DNA of 26,312 nucleotides from JANQGH01 sp039177555 (GTDB lineage: Bacteria; Pseudomonadota; Alphaproteobacteria; DSM-16000; Inquilinaceae), in assembly GCA_039177555.1 (NCBI GenBank), contig JBCDFV010000052.1:1-26312 (forward strand). Reading direction: 5' to 3'. Below the pieces are notes generated by a model. It was not told the origin of the DNA. It made no database searches and saw only the letters and a list, made by a program, of their open reading frames with translations. Within the stretch, counting starts at the first letter, position 1, and each line of letters opens with the position of its first letter. A program made the translations under genes and the position numbers. This document shows positions 1-8,449 of the stretch, piece by piece.

Positions 1-225
1 GAATATCAGTCCCCCACAACCGAACTGTTGGATCAACAACGTGGCGACCACCGCTGTCTGGACCTTGCCCAGGCCGGCTTCAACGATGACCAGCGGAATG
101 CCCTCCAGCGCGCCCTTGCGAAACTCCCAACCCGCCTCCCGAACCACGGGGGAGCTGTCGACGAAGTCCTCGAAATACGAAAACTCCGCCGGCAAGGCAG
201 AAATCAAACCAACCGGTCGGGACAT
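1..225 (-). CDS. mtnN: 5'-methylthioadenosine/S-adenosylhomocysteine nucleosidase, partial (N-terminal 75 residues)
   Basis: The reverse strand opens at an ATG (225-223) and stays open to the window edge, giving 75 residues. The start GLISALPAEF followed by VIVEAGLGKVQTAVVATLL matches the beginning of the nucleoside phosphorylase superfamily. It fits the MTA/SAH nucleosidase branch best, whose proteins start G-I-I-x-A-M/L-x-E-E and carry a SGIGKVxAAxxATLL stretch. Glu14 lines up with the active-site Glu12 of E. coli MtnN. The family splits the by-products methylthioadenosine and S-adenosylhomocysteine into adenine and a thioribose sugar. The gene is divergent from the helicase, with 51 bases between the starts. 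Another phosphorylase-superfamily member is possible because the catalytic C-terminal Asp lies outside the window. Confidence 0.75.
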   Translation of the reverse strand, partial: MSRPVGLISALPAEFSYFEDFVDSSPVVREAGWEFRKGALEGIPLVIVEAGLGKVQTAVVATLLIQQFGCGGLIF

Positions 226-276
226 GGCTGTACCTGCTCCTCGGTATGCATCGCTGATCGGGCTATAGTGACGCCT

Positions 277-2766
277 ATGAGTTTGGCTCAAAACACCGTC
301 GGATCGGAAGCGCTATCGTTGCCGCCCCTATTCACCGGCTGGTTTCGCCAGCGCGGCTGGCAGCCCCATGCCCACCAGCTGGCGGTGTTGGAGGCCGTTC
401 AGGCGGGGCATGACGTCCTGCTGACCGCACCCACTGGCGGTGGCAAGACTCTGTCGGGCTTCCTGCCCAGCCTGATCGAGCTGGCCGAACGGCCGCGCGA
501 GGGGCTGCACACGCTCTACATCTCGCCGTTGAAGGCGCTGGCGGTCGACATCCACCGCAACCTGGAAACGCCGATCGCCGAGATGCGGCTGTCGATCCGG
601 CACGAGACCCGGACGGGCGACACGCCCCATGCCAAGCGCGAACGCCAGCGGCGGCGGCCGCCCAACCTGCTGATGACCACGCCGGAAAGCCTGGCCCTGC
701 TTCTCTCCTACAACGATGCCGGCCGCCTGTTCCGGTCGTTGCGGACGATCGTGATCGACGAGATCCACTCCGTGGTCGGCACCAAGCGCGGCGACCTGCT
801 GTCCCTCGGCCTGGCGCGGTTGCGGCGGTTGGCGCCACACAGCCGGCGCATCGGCCTGTCGGCGACCGCCGCCCATCCGGACGCCTTGGCCGAATGGCTC
901 GGCGGTTTCGACGCCGCGCCGGTGCACCGGGTGATCGGCAAGCCGGGACCAGCGCCCAGGGTTGAGATCCTGCAACCGGCGGCGCGCACCCCCTGGTCCG
1001 GCCATATGGGCATGCACGCCCTGCCGGAGATCTATGACCGCATCCGCCGCGCCGGCACCACCATCGTTTTCGTCAACACCCGCGCCCAGGCGGAGCTCGT
1101 CTTCCAGGCGCTGTGGCGCATGAACGAGGACGATCTGCCCATTGCCCTGCACCACGGCAGCCTGGCCGTCGAACAGCGGCGCAAGGTCGAGGCCGCCATG
1201 GCGGCGGGCAAGCTGCGCGCCGTGGTCGCGACCTCGTCGCTCGATCTCGGTATCGATTGGGGCGCTGTTGATCTGGTGATGCAAATTGGCGCACCCAAAG
1301 GGGTCAGCCGCTTGCTGCAGCGCATCGGCCGGGCTAATCACCGCTTCGACCAGGCGTCGGATGCCGTGCTTGTGCCCGCTAACCGGTTCGAGGTGCTGGA
1401 GTGCCGTGCCGCCATCGACGGTGTACGCGAGATGACCCTGGACGGCGATCCGCCGCCGCCTGGCGGGTTGGACGTGCTCGCCCAGCATGTGCTGGGCATG
1501 GCCTGCTCCGCACCGTTCGATGCCGACGATCTCTTCGAAGAGGTCTGCACCGCCGCGCCTTACGCCAGGCTGGCCCGCAGCGACTTCGACGCGGTGCTCG
1601 ATTTCGTAGCCACCGGCGGCTATGCGCTGGGCAGCTACGACCGGTTCAAGTGCCTGAAACGCGACGATGCCGGCCGCTGGAAGGTTTCGGGTCCCCAGGT
1701 CACCCGGCTTTACCGCATGAATGTCGGTACCATCGTCGAGATGATGACCTTGAAGGTCCAGCTTGGCCGCGGCCGGATGCTGGGCGAGGTCGAGGAGTAC
1801 TTCGTCAACGCCCTGACGCCGGGCGACACGTTCATCTTCGCCGGCCGCCTGCTGCGGTTTGAGCGCATGCGTGAGAACATCGTGGTCGTCTCGCTCGGCG
1901 ATGGCGGCGAGCCGAAGGTGCCGGCCTATGCGGGCGGCAAACTGCCGCTGACCACCCACCTTGCCGATCGCGTCCGGGCGATGCTCGCCGAGCCCAAGAA
2001 CTGGCGCAACCTGCCGCCCCCGGTGACGGAGTGGCTGTCGCTGCAGCGCTGGCGCTCGGTACTGCCGCAGAAGGGCGGTTTACTGGTCGAGACGTTCCCG
2101 CGCGGCAACAAGGTCTATCTGGTGGCCTACTGCTTCGAAGGCCGCAACGCGCATCAGACCCTCGGCATGCTGTTGACCAAGCGCATGGAACGCATGGGCC
2201 TGCACCCGCTGGGCTTCGTCGCCACGGACTATGTGCTGGGCATCTGGGGGCTGGAGCGGGCGACGGACATGGACGCCCTGTTCGACGAGGATTTGCTGGG
2301 CGACGACCTCGAAGAGTGGATGGACGAGTCCAGCATGCTGCGTCGCGCCTTCCGCAAGGTCGCGACCATCGCCGGCGTGATTGAGCAACGCCATCCGGGC
2401 CTGGAGAAAAGCGGGCGCCAAATGGTGTTCAGCGCCGACCTGATCTACGACGTGCTGCGCCGGCACGAGCCGGACCACATTCTGCTGCGCGCCACGCGAC
2501 GAGATGCCGCGCGCGAACTGATCGATATCGGCCGCATCGGCGCCATGCTGCGCCGGGTGAAAGGCAAGATCGTTCACAAGTCACTGGACCAGGTCTCGCC
2601 CCTCGCCGTGCCTGTTCTACTGGAAATCGGCCGCGAACAGGTCAAGGGCGGCGCCATCGACGCCCTGCTTGCCGAGGCGGAGGAGGACTTGTTGGAAGAG
2701 GCCATGCCGGAGCTGTCGGCGGATGCTGCTGCCGCCAAGGACAGCCAATCACGCCTGCCCCTCTAA
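277..2766 (+). CDS. Ligase-associated Lhr-like DEXH-box DNA helicase
   Basis: An 829-residue superfamily 2 helicase. Residues 51-58 are the Walker A motif APTGGGKT, DEIH (161-164) is Walker B and LSAT (194-197) is motif III. The second RecA-like domain has TIVFVNTRAQAE, LGIDWG and the arginine-finger motif QRIGRANHR. The Lhr-type C-terminal region of about 400 residues follows. Length and domain order fit the ligase-associated DEXH helicases, which are encoded with the endonuclease PdeM, an ATP-dependent ligase and an exonuclease in a predicted DNA-repair system. The reading frame opens upstream at base 28, but the ATG at 277 is chosen because the sequence before it is the antisense of the nucleosidase gene and helicase homology starts after 277. 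PdeM follows at 3076; the ligase and exonuclease are not in the window. Confidence 0.9.
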   Translation: MSLAQNTVGSEALSLPPLFTGWFRQRGWQPHAHQLAVLEAVQAGHDVLLTAPTGGGKTLSGFLPSLIELAERPREGLHTLYISPLKALAVDIHRNLETPIAEMRLSIRHETRTGDTPHAKRERQRRRPPNLLMTTPESLALLLSYNDAGRLFRSLRTIVIDEIHSVVGTKRGDLLSLGLARLRRLAPHSRRIGLSATAAHPDALAEWLGGFDAAPVHRVIGKPGPAPRVEILQPAARTPWSGHMGMHALPEIYDRIRRAGTTIVFVNTRAQAELVFQALWRMNEDDLPIALHHGSLAVEQRRKVEAAMAAGKLRAVVATSSLDLGIDWGAVDLVMQIGAPKGVSRLLQRIGRANHRFDQASDAVLVPANRFEVLECRAAIDGVREMTLDGDPPPPGGLDVLAQHVLGMACSAPFDADDLFEEVCTAAPYARLARSDFDAVLDFVATGGYALGSYDRFKCLKRDDAGRWKVSGPQVTRLYRMNVGTIVEMMTLKVQLGRGRMLGEVEEYFVNALTPGDTFIFAGRLLRFERMRENIVVVSLGDGGEPKVPAYAGGKLPLTTHLADRVRAMLAEPKNWRNLPPPVTEWLSLQRWRSVLPQKGGLLVETFPRGNKVYLVAYCFEGRNAHQTLGMLLTKRMERMGLHPLGFVATDYVLGIWGLERATDMDALFDEDLLGDDLEEWMDESSMLRRAFRKVATIAGVIEQRHPGLEKSGRQMVFSADLIYDVLRRHEPDHILLRATRRDAARELIDIGRIGAMLRRVKGKIVHKSLDQVSPLAVPVLLEIGREQVKGGAIDALLAEAEEDLLEEAMPELSADAAAAKDSQSRLPL

Positions 2767-2861
2767 GGTTATTGGAATGCTGGGCCGCACGCGTTGCGCT
2801 TGCTCCGCAAGGTCCCTCGCCCTACCCTGTGGCGTCTCGAATCGAAAGGGGACTTACAGTC

Positions 2862-3026
2862 ATGGGTAGAAACCTGGTGATCTTGATCATCGTGATCATC
2901 ATCGCGGTGCTCGTCTACTTCTTCGTCTTCGATAGAGAGGAAGTCGTGGAAGAGACCGTCACGGATGAGACCACGGAAACCGACGGTGATGGTGACGGGG
3001 ACGCGACCACGGATACCAGCAACTAA
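2862..3026 (+). CDS. Small single-pass membrane peptide with acidic tail
   Basis: A 54-residue protein starting MGRNLVILIIVIIIAVLVYF. A single hydrophobic helix (about residues 4-22) is followed by an Asp/Glu/Thr-rich tail ending in a run of Gly-Asp repeats. A purine-rich ribosome binding site (AAAGGGGA) lies 10-17 bases before the ATG, which supports this start over the longer open frame beginning at 2772. It lies between the ligase-associated helicase and PdeM on the same strand, with 95 bases before it and 49 after it, so it may be co-transcribed. I recognise no family. The acidic tail probably faces the periplasm or cytoplasm as a short soluble extension. A role in DNA repair would be guilt by association only. 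Confidence 0.65.
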   Translation: MGRNLVILIIVIIIAVLVYFFVFDREEVVEETVTDETTETDGDGDGDATTDTSN

Positions 3027-3075
3027 CGACCCGGCTGGGGGGCGGCCGTGACTGAACGGGGTTACAGCCTAATCG

Positions 3076-3882
3076 ATGACCGATATGGATGAACCTGCGC
3101 CCCTCCATGATTTCGTGACGGCCGATGCAGAGACTGCGTCGGCCGTTTCGGACTCTGGCCCTGCCAAATCCGACCCAGCAGTCGCCGGATGCGTCCAGGC
3201 AGTCGTCAATAGCGCTGTTCTTTGGCTTGATCCTTCCGGCGCGGTCTATTGGCCCGATCAGCGGGCGCTGATCGTTGCGGATCTGCATCTGGAAAAGGGC
3301 AGTGCGTTCGCATCGCGCGGACGGTTTCTGCCCCCTTACGACACCGCACACACGTTGGATCGGCTAACGCATGTGATCCGGCGGTTCGACCCGACTCGAG
3401 TGATCTGTCTCGGCGACAGTTTTCACGATCCGGCGGCGGGTGGCCGCATCGCCCCAGCCGATTTGGCCCAGCTGGCAGCATTGATGGGCGAGCGGGACTG
3501 GATTTGGGTCAGCGGCAACCACGACCCGGCCCAGATACATCCGATTCTGGGCGCGTCAGTCGGCGAGTGGCGCGCGGGGCCGCTGGTCCTGAGGCACGAA
3601 GCAGAGCCCGACGGCATAAGCGATCTTTCCGGCCACTTTCATCCGACCGCTTTGGTGGCGACGCGCGCGCGGCGCGTCAGGCGGCGCTGTTTCGTGCACG
3701 ATGAAAGCCGCCTGATCCTGCCGGCCTTTGGCGCCTATACCGGGGGCCTGAACATCCTGACGCCGGCGGTTCGACGGCTTTTGGAGCGCGGCTTCAAAAC
3801 CTGGCTGATCGGTGACCGCCGGCTTTACGCCGTGCCGCGCAAGAGGCTGCTTGCAGACAACAGCCGCGCCACCGACCGCTAA
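3076..3882 (+). CDS. pdeM: Ligase-associated DNA damage response endonuclease PdeM (metallophosphoesterase)
   Basis: A 268-residue calcineurin-like metallophosphoesterase. The metal-binding motifs appear in order: DLHLEKG (Asp69, His71), GDSFHD (113-118), GNHD (147-150) and GHFHP (186-190). The conserved LPAFGAYTGGLN near the C-terminus is typical of the PdeM subgroup. Family members are predicted DNA endonucleases or phosphodiesterases acting with the ligase-associated helicase, found upstream here. About 40 extra N-terminal residues, rich in Ala/Asp, precede the usual start of homology; ATG codons at 3076 and 3085 are both possible starts and neither has a strong ribosome binding site. The gene ends just before a strong hairpin shared with the convergent fasciclin gene. 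Confidence 0.88.
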   Translation: MTDMDEPAPLHDFVTADAETASAVSDSGPAKSDPAVAGCVQAVVNSAVLWLDPSGAVYWPDQRALIVADLHLEKGSAFASRGRFLPPYDTAHTLDRLTHVIRRFDPTRVICLGDSFHDPAAGGRIAPADLAQLAALMGERDWIWVSGNHDPAQIHPILGASVGEWRAGPLVLRHEAEPDGISDLSGHFHPTALVATRARRVRRRCFVHDESRLILPAFGAYTGGLNILTPAVRRLLERGFKTWLIGDRRLYAVPRKRLLADNSRATDR

Positions 3883-3894
3883 GCTCATCACATG

Positions 3895-3922
3895 AAGGGC
3901 CCGACCGACCGGCCGGGCCCTT
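3895..3922. terminator. Hairpin between convergent genes, likely bidirectional terminator
   Basis: A perfect 9-bp stem (AAGGGCCCG paired with CGGGCCCTT) encloses a 10-base loop that can itself form two more pairs. It lies 12 bases after the pdeM stop and 25 bases before the stop of the convergent fasciclin gene. The A/T pairs at the stem base give short T ends on either strand, though no long U-tract follows. Confidence 0.7.
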
Positions 3923-3947
3923 GATACACGGGGAAGGTAGCCGACCC

Positions 3948-4439
3948 CTACATGTCCGGCGGCAGGATCACGGCATCGATGACATGGATGACGCCATTGT
4001 CGGCGGCGACATCCGCGGCAACCACGTTGGCGCCGTTGACCGTAACGGCGTCGCCCGTGCCGTCGACGGTGACGTTGCTGCCCTCAACGGTGGCCAGTTC
4101 GACCGTCGCGCCGGCGGCATCGGCGGCCATCACTTCGCCCGGCACCACGTGATAGGTCAGGACGGCGACCAGTTGATCCTGATTGTCAGGCTCCAGCAGG
4201 CTTTCGACCGTGCCCGCCGGCAGGGCCGCAAAGGCATCGTCGGTCGGCGCGAACACGGTGAACGGGCCATCGCCGCGCAGCGTCTCTTCAAGCCCGGCCG
4301 CCTGAACCGCGGCGACGAGCGTCGTGAAGGTGCCGGCCCCGACCGCCGTATCGACGATATCGTCCGCCTGGGCGGCAAGTGGCATCAGGGCAAGCGGCAA
4401 GGCAATTGCGGTGGCGCGGACCAATTTCAAGCTCTTCAT
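3948..4439 (-). CDS. Secreted fasciclin (FAS1) domain protein
   Basis: A 163-residue protein with a Sec signal peptide (basic MKSLKLVR, hydrophobic core, likely cleavage after AAQA) and a single FAS1 domain. The H1 motif is FTVFAPTDDAF, the central tyrosine-histidine motif is LTYHVVPG and the H2 motif is NGVIHVIDAVILPP at the C-terminus. Single-domain bacterial FAS1 proteins are exported and thought to act in surface or matrix adhesion; several in alphaproteobacteria lie near oxidative-stress genes. The ribosome binding site GGGGAG lies 6 bases before the ATG. It is divergent from the photolyase operon across a 348-base intergenic region and may share its regulation, though I found no convincing promoter for it. 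Confidence 0.9.
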   Translation of the reverse strand: MKSLKLVRATAIALPLALMPLAAQADDIVDTAVGAGTFTTLVAAVQAAGLEETLRGDGPFTVFAPTDDAFAALPAGTVESLLEPDNQDQLVAVLTYHVVPGEVMAADAAGATVELATVEGSNVTVDGTGDAVTVNGANVVAADVAADNGVIHVIDAVILPPDM

Positions 4440-4787
4440 CTTGATCTCCCCTAGAGGTGTTTGCTGATGAACAATCTCGAGACCAAATTACGTCCGGACC
4501 GCGTACTTGAAACGCCGCGTTCCGCACATCTGGCGCTCGTGACAGGCGAAGTAGGCGCCGCCGAACGCTCGTCAACCTCTTGAAATAAAAAGAAAAATTT
4601 TTTGCGTCCGGGTGATCCATCCCGACATTCGCGTCGTAATGCAGATGTTGTAATAAACTCAGACCGGGGATCGACAGGCGTGGTGAAGAAAGACGCCCTC
4701 GGCCACGTTCACCCGATACCGAATGGCTAGTGACCTTTTGAAACACAGAATTTTGTCGCTGTTCCCAAATCTCCGTCGGCCCGGCCA
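4440..4787. other. Divergent intergenic region, fasciclin / photolyase operon
   Basis: These 348 bases separate two divergent transcription units. They hold a short A/T-rich tract (about 4582-4604) and a TGATCC element at 4613 facing the photolyase operon. I see no credible gene here; the open frames lack ribosome binding sites and family resemblance. Confidence 0.6.
4613..4643 (+). promoter_or_regulatory. Candidate ECF (RpoE/ChrR-type) promoter of the photolyase operon
   Basis: TGATCC at 4613-4618 is identical to the -35 element of promoters read by the singlet-oxygen sigma factor RpoE (ECF11 group) in Rhodobacter. After 15-18 bases comes TCGTAATGC (4634-4642), a plausible -10 region. The site lies about 150 bases before the photolyase start and points into the operon. 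The gene content of the operon matches the known RpoE-ChrR regulon, which strengthens the call, but a hexamer alone occurs by chance and no rpoE or chrR gene is in the window. Confidence 0.45.
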
Positions 4788-6245
4788 GTGACCGACGGCC
4801 CCACGATCGTTTGGTTTCGCCAGGATCTGCGGCTGGCGGACAACCCGGCACTGGTTCGAGCGGCAAAATCCGGTGCACCGGTGATCGCCCTCTACGTGCT
4901 GGATGACGAAACGGAAGGGCTGTGGCGTTTGGGCGGCGCGTCGCGGTGGTGGCTGCACCACGCGCTTACCGCGCTGGACCGAGATTTGAGACAGCTAGGC
5001 ACGCGATTGACCCTGAGGCGGGGCGCTGCCGACCGCGTCGTGATGGACCTCGTCGACGAGGTGGGCGCTGCATCCGTTACTTGGAACCGCTGCTACGAGC
5101 CGGGCGCAAGAGAGCGCGACGCCAGGCTGAAAAGCGCCTTGAAGGCACACGACATCGATGTCACCAGCCACAATGCAGCGCTGCTGTTCGAGCCTTGGAC
5201 CGTCTCTACGCAAGACGACAGGCCCTATCGCGTCTTCACGCCGTTCTGGCGGGCGTGCCTCAGCCTGCCCGAACCGGCCGCGCCCGAAAAGGCGCCTGCC
5301 CGACTGGCGGGACCGGCCGATCAACCCGCGTCCGAGGCGATCGAGGACTGGGCGCTGTTGCCGACCGCACCGGACTGGGCGGGCGGCCTGCGAGAGACCT
5401 GGCAGCCCGGCGAAGCAGGCGCCGCCGTGCGGCTTGACGCGTTCCTTGACGGCGCCATCGATGGCTACGGCAAGCTGCGCAACCGGCCGGACATCGACGG
5501 CACGTCGCGCCTGTCCCCGCATCTCCATTTCGGCGAGATCGGACCACGCCAGATTTGGCACGCCACAAAGGCGCGCCTGGCCAGCGGCAACCCCAAGTCC
5601 GTCGAGTCATCCGTCTGGTCGTTCTTGCGTGAGCTGGGCTGGCGCGAGTTTTCCACCAATCTGCTTTACCACTTCCCGCACCTGCCGACCGAGCCGTTGG
5701 ACCAACGCTTCGCCGACTTTCCCTGGGGTGCGCGCAACGACGCGGCGTTGTCGGCCTGGCAACGTGGCCTGACCGGCTATCCGATCGTCGATGCCGGCAT
5801 GCGCGAACTCTACGCCATCGGCTGGATGCACAACCGCGTGCGCATGATCGTCGCCAGCTTTCTGATCAAGGATCTGATGATCCCGTGGCAACAAGGCGAA
5901 GCCTGGTTCTGGGACACCCTTGTCGATGCCGATCTGGCCAACAATGCCGCCAGTTGGCAGTGGGTCGCCGGCTGCGGCGCCGACGCCGCGCCCTATTTCC
6001 GGGTCTTCAACCCGGTGCTGCAGGGCGAGAAGTTCGATCCCGACGGCACCTATTTGCGTCGATGGGTGCCAGAACTCTCCGGCCTGCCCAACCGCTACGT
6101 CCACAAACCCTGGGAAGCACCGGCCGACGCGCTGAAGTCAGCGGGCGTGACGCTGGGGGAAACCTATCCACACCCGATGGTCAACCACGCCGACGCCAGG
6201 AAGGCCGCCCTGAACGCCTACGAAACCGTCAAGGCAAGCGCATGA
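4788..6245 (+). CDS. phrB: Deoxyribodipyrimidine photolyase (class I cryptochrome/photolyase family)
   Basis: A 485-residue flavoprotein that uses blue light to split cyclobutane pyrimidine dimers in DNA. The N-terminal antenna domain opens IVWFRQDLRLADNPAL. The FAD-binding helical domain carries SRLSPHLHFGEI, TGYPIVDAGMRELYAIGWMH and the C-terminal ASWQWVAGCGADAAPYFRVF. The tryptophan electron-transfer triad of E. coli PhrB (Trp306, 359, 382) is preserved as Trp313, Trp366 and Trp390. Length is normal (472 in E. coli). The start is a GTG at 4788, since homology begins immediately and no ATG is available. It is the first gene of a five-gene operon whose next gene starts 22 bases after its stop. 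Singlet-oxygen or light stress induction is inferred from the TGATCC element upstream and the neighbours. Confidence 0.95.
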   Translation: MTDGPTIVWFRQDLRLADNPALVRAAKSGAPVIALYVLDDETEGLWRLGGASRWWLHHALTALDRDLRQLGTRLTLRRGAADRVVMDLVDEVGAASVTWNRCYEPGARERDARLKSALKAHDIDVTSHNAALLFEPWTVSTQDDRPYRVFTPFWRACLSLPEPAAPEKAPARLAGPADQPASEAIEDWALLPTAPDWAGGLRETWQPGEAGAAVRLDAFLDGAIDGYGKLRNRPDIDGTSRLSPHLHFGEIGPRQIWHATKARLASGNPKSVESSVWSFLRELGWREFSTNLLYHFPHLPTEPLDQRFADFPWGARNDAALSAWQRGLTGYPIVDAGMRELYAIGWMHNRVRMIVASFLIKDLMIPWQQGEAWFWDTLVDADLANNAASWQWVAGCGADAAPYFRVFNPVLQGEKFDPDGTYLRRWVPELSGLPNRYVHKPWEAPADALKSAGVTLGETYPHPMVNHADARKAALNAYETVKASA

Positions 6246-6267
6246 TGCCGCAGGAACGAGGACAGCC

Positions 6268-7623
6268 ATGAAGATCGCCATTATCGGCAGCGGTGTCACC
6301 GGGCTTGGGGCCGCCTGGCTGCTCCATCAGCGGCATGAAGTCGTGGTCTATGAACACGCCGACCGAATAGGCGGCCACTCCAACACGATCGATGCGCCGG
6401 TGGGACTGGAGGGCTCGGACGTGCCGGTCGACACCGGCTTCATCGTCTTCAACGACCAGACTTATCCCAATCTCGTCGCCCTGTTCGATCACTTGGGCGT
6501 GCCGGCGACCGATACTTCGATGTCGTTTTCGGTCAGCACCCGCAACGGTGCCCTGGAGTATTCCGGCACCTCGGTCCGGCATCTCTACGCCCAGGCATCG
6601 AACCTGTTTCGGCTGCGCCATCACCGCATGGTGGCCGACATATTGAGCTTCTACCGCCGGGCGCCTTCCTTGCTCGCCGAGTTCGACGACGACCGCGAAA
6701 GCCCGAGCCTGGAAGCCTATCTTTCGGCCAACGGCTATGGCGACGGCTTCATCTACGACCATCTGCTGCCGATGGGGGCAGCGATCTGGTCGACTACGGT
6801 CGCCGAAATGATGCGATTTCCGGCCACCAGCTTCATCCGCTTCTTCCACAATCACGGCCTGCTGCAAGTCAGCAATCGCCCGCAATGGCGCACGGTCAGC
6901 GGCGGCAGCAGACGCTATGTCGAGCGTCTGACGGCCTCGTTTGCCGATCGCATTCGCGTCGGCGCGGGCGCGGCGAAGGTCGAGCGCATGGGACCGTGCG
7001 TTGCCGTGCGGGACACGGGCGGCGCGGTCGACGTGTTCGACCAGGTAATCCTCGCCTGCCACGCCGACCAGGCACTGGCCCTGCTGGGCGATCCGACGGC
7101 CGACGAACAGGCGGTGTTGAGCCGGTTCCGCTATGAACCCAACCGCGCCATACTGCACACGGACCCCAGCCTGATGCCACGGCGCCGGCGCGTTTGGTCG
7201 AGCTGGAACTACCTCAGCCAGCGCCATTCCGTGGACGATGCACGGGTCAGCGTCAGCTATTGGATGAACAGGCTGCAAAACCTGAAGAACGCACAGGACG
7301 TCTTCGTGACGCTCAACCCCTTGCACGAGCCCGACCCTGCCAGCGTGATCGCCGCCTTCAACTACGACCATCCGCAGTTCGACCATGCCGCGGTGACGGC
7401 GCAGCGGCGCCTCGGCGACCTGCAAGGCGTCAACCGGACCTGGTTCTGCGGCAGCTATTGCGGTTACGGCTTTCACGAGGACGGCTTGTCGGCGGGCCTG
7501 GCGGTGGCAGAGGCGCTGGGCGCGCGCCGTCCCTGGCAGGTTGACGAGGTCAGCCCGGCCGGCCGCAACGTGACACCGGACGTGCCGATCGTGCCGGACG
7601 CGCTGAAGATTGCGGCGGAATGA
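6268..7623 (+). CDS. FAD-dependent amine-oxidase-like oxidoreductase (lipid desaturase candidate)
   Basis: A 451-residue flavoprotein. The N-terminal dinucleotide-binding motif GSGVTGLGAAWLL (residues 7-19) and the following IGGHSNT belong to the NAD(P)-binding Rossmann/flavin amine oxidase family. Near the C-terminus, TWFCGSYCGYGFHEDGLSAG is the FAD-binding closing motif of this subgroup. The subgroup occurs next to DUF1365 and CFA-synthase-like genes in singlet-oxygen regulons, and a flavoprotein of this type (UfaD) is reported to introduce a double bond into methylated fatty acids in furan fatty acid synthesis. Assigning that reaction here is inference from context. The gene ends with TGA one base before the DUF1365 ATG, implying coupled translation. 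Confidence 0.85.
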   Translation: MKIAIIGSGVTGLGAAWLLHQRHEVVVYEHADRIGGHSNTIDAPVGLEGSDVPVDTGFIVFNDQTYPNLVALFDHLGVPATDTSMSFSVSTRNGALEYSGTSVRHLYAQASNLFRLRHHRMVADILSFYRRAPSLLAEFDDDRESPSLEAYLSANGYGDGFIYDHLLPMGAAIWSTTVAEMMRFPATSFIRFFHNHGLLQVSNRPQWRTVSGGSRRYVERLTASFADRIRVGAGAAKVERMGPCVAVRDTGGAVDVFDQVILACHADQALALLGDPTADEQAVLSRFRYEPNRAILHTDPSLMPRRRRVWSSWNYLSQRHSVDDARVSVSYWMNRLQNLKNAQDVFVTLNPLHEPDPASVIAAFNYDHPQFDHAAVTAQRRLGDLQGVNRTWFCGSYCGYGFHEDGLSAGLAVAEALGARRPWQVDEVSPAGRNVTPDVPIVPDALKIAAE

Positions 7624-7624
7624 G

Positions 7625-8422
7625 ATGACAAGCGCCCGCGAGACCGTTTCGGCCGTTTATGTCGGCCGGGTGATGCACAAGCGGCTGCTGCCGTTCGGCC
7701 ATCGCTTCATATACCGCGTGTTCTCGCTCTGGCTCGACCTCGACGAAATACCTGCGCTGGGCCGCCGCTTGCGGCTGTTCGCGCACAACCGGTTCAATCT
7801 CCTGTCCTTTCACGATCGCGATCACGGCCCGCGCGATGGGTCGAAGCTGCGCCCTTGGGTCGAGTCCGCGCTCGGCGAGGCCGGGATCGACCTGCAGGGC
7901 GGCGCCATTCGGCTGCTCTGTTTCCCGCGCGTGCTGGGCTATGTCTTCAACCCGCTCAGCATCTATTTTTGTTATCATAAGGATGGCCGCCTGATGGCCT
8001 TGCTGCATCAGGTCCGCAATACCTTCGGCGAGATGCACAGCTATCTGATACCGGTCGAACCGGGCCATCAGCCGGATGACCCGATCCGCCAGGCCTGCGA
8101 CAAGAACTTCTACGTCTCGCCCTTCATCGGCATGCAGGCGACCTACCGATTTCGCCTTTACGAACCGGCGGAAAAACTGTCGATCGTCATCTGGCAGGCG
8201 GTGCCGGAAGGTCAGATGCTCGTCGCCACCCAGACCGGCCGGCACAAGCCGCTGACCGACGGCGTCCTGCTGCGTGCCTTCGTCAGCCACCCCTTGATGA
8301 CGATCAAGGTCATGACGGCGATCCATTGGCAGGCCTTGTGGCTGTGGCTGAAAGGTGCGAAGTTTCATCGCCGTCCGCCGCCGCCAGGCAGGCCGGTGAC
8401 GGCGGTGACACGCGAACCCTAG
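7625..8422 (+). CDS. DUF1365 family protein
   Basis: A 265-residue protein of the DUF1365 family, recognised from VYVGRVMHKRLLPFGHRFIY at the N-terminus, RLLCFPRVLGYVFNPLSIYF in the middle and KNFYVSPFIGM later. A hydrophobic stretch near residues 220-240 (SHPLMTIKVMTAIHWQALWLW) could be membrane-associated. The biochemical role is unknown. The family is nearly always encoded between the flavoprotein and the CFA-like methyltransferase, as here, which points to work on membrane lipids. The ATG at 7625 is preferred over an upstream TTG at 7610 because it follows the previous stop by one base. Confidence 0.9.
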   Translation: MTSARETVSAVYVGRVMHKRLLPFGHRFIYRVFSLWLDLDEIPALGRRLRLFAHNRFNLLSFHDRDHGPRDGSKLRPWVESALGEAGIDLQGGAIRLLCFPRVLGYVFNPLSIYFCYHKDGRLMALLHQVRNTFGEMHSYLIPVEPGHQPDDPIRQACDKNFYVSPFIGMQATYRFRLYEPAEKLSIVIWQAVPEGQMLVATQTGRHKPLTDGVLLRAFVSHPLMTIKVMTAIHWQALWLWLKGAKFHRRPPPPGRPVTAVTREP

Positions 8423-8449
8423 CTGCCGGACAAACCACACGGCCCAACC

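Noticed and set aside
328..1959. Long minus-strand open frame (543 codons) opposite the helicase
   Set aside because: It is the antisense shadow of a well-supported helicase gene in GC-rich DNA and resembles no family.
4440..4620. GGAAC on the minus strand upstream of the fasciclin gene as a general-stress (EcfG) promoter
   Set aside because: The matching CGTT-type -10 element is not present at the expected 16-17 base spacing.
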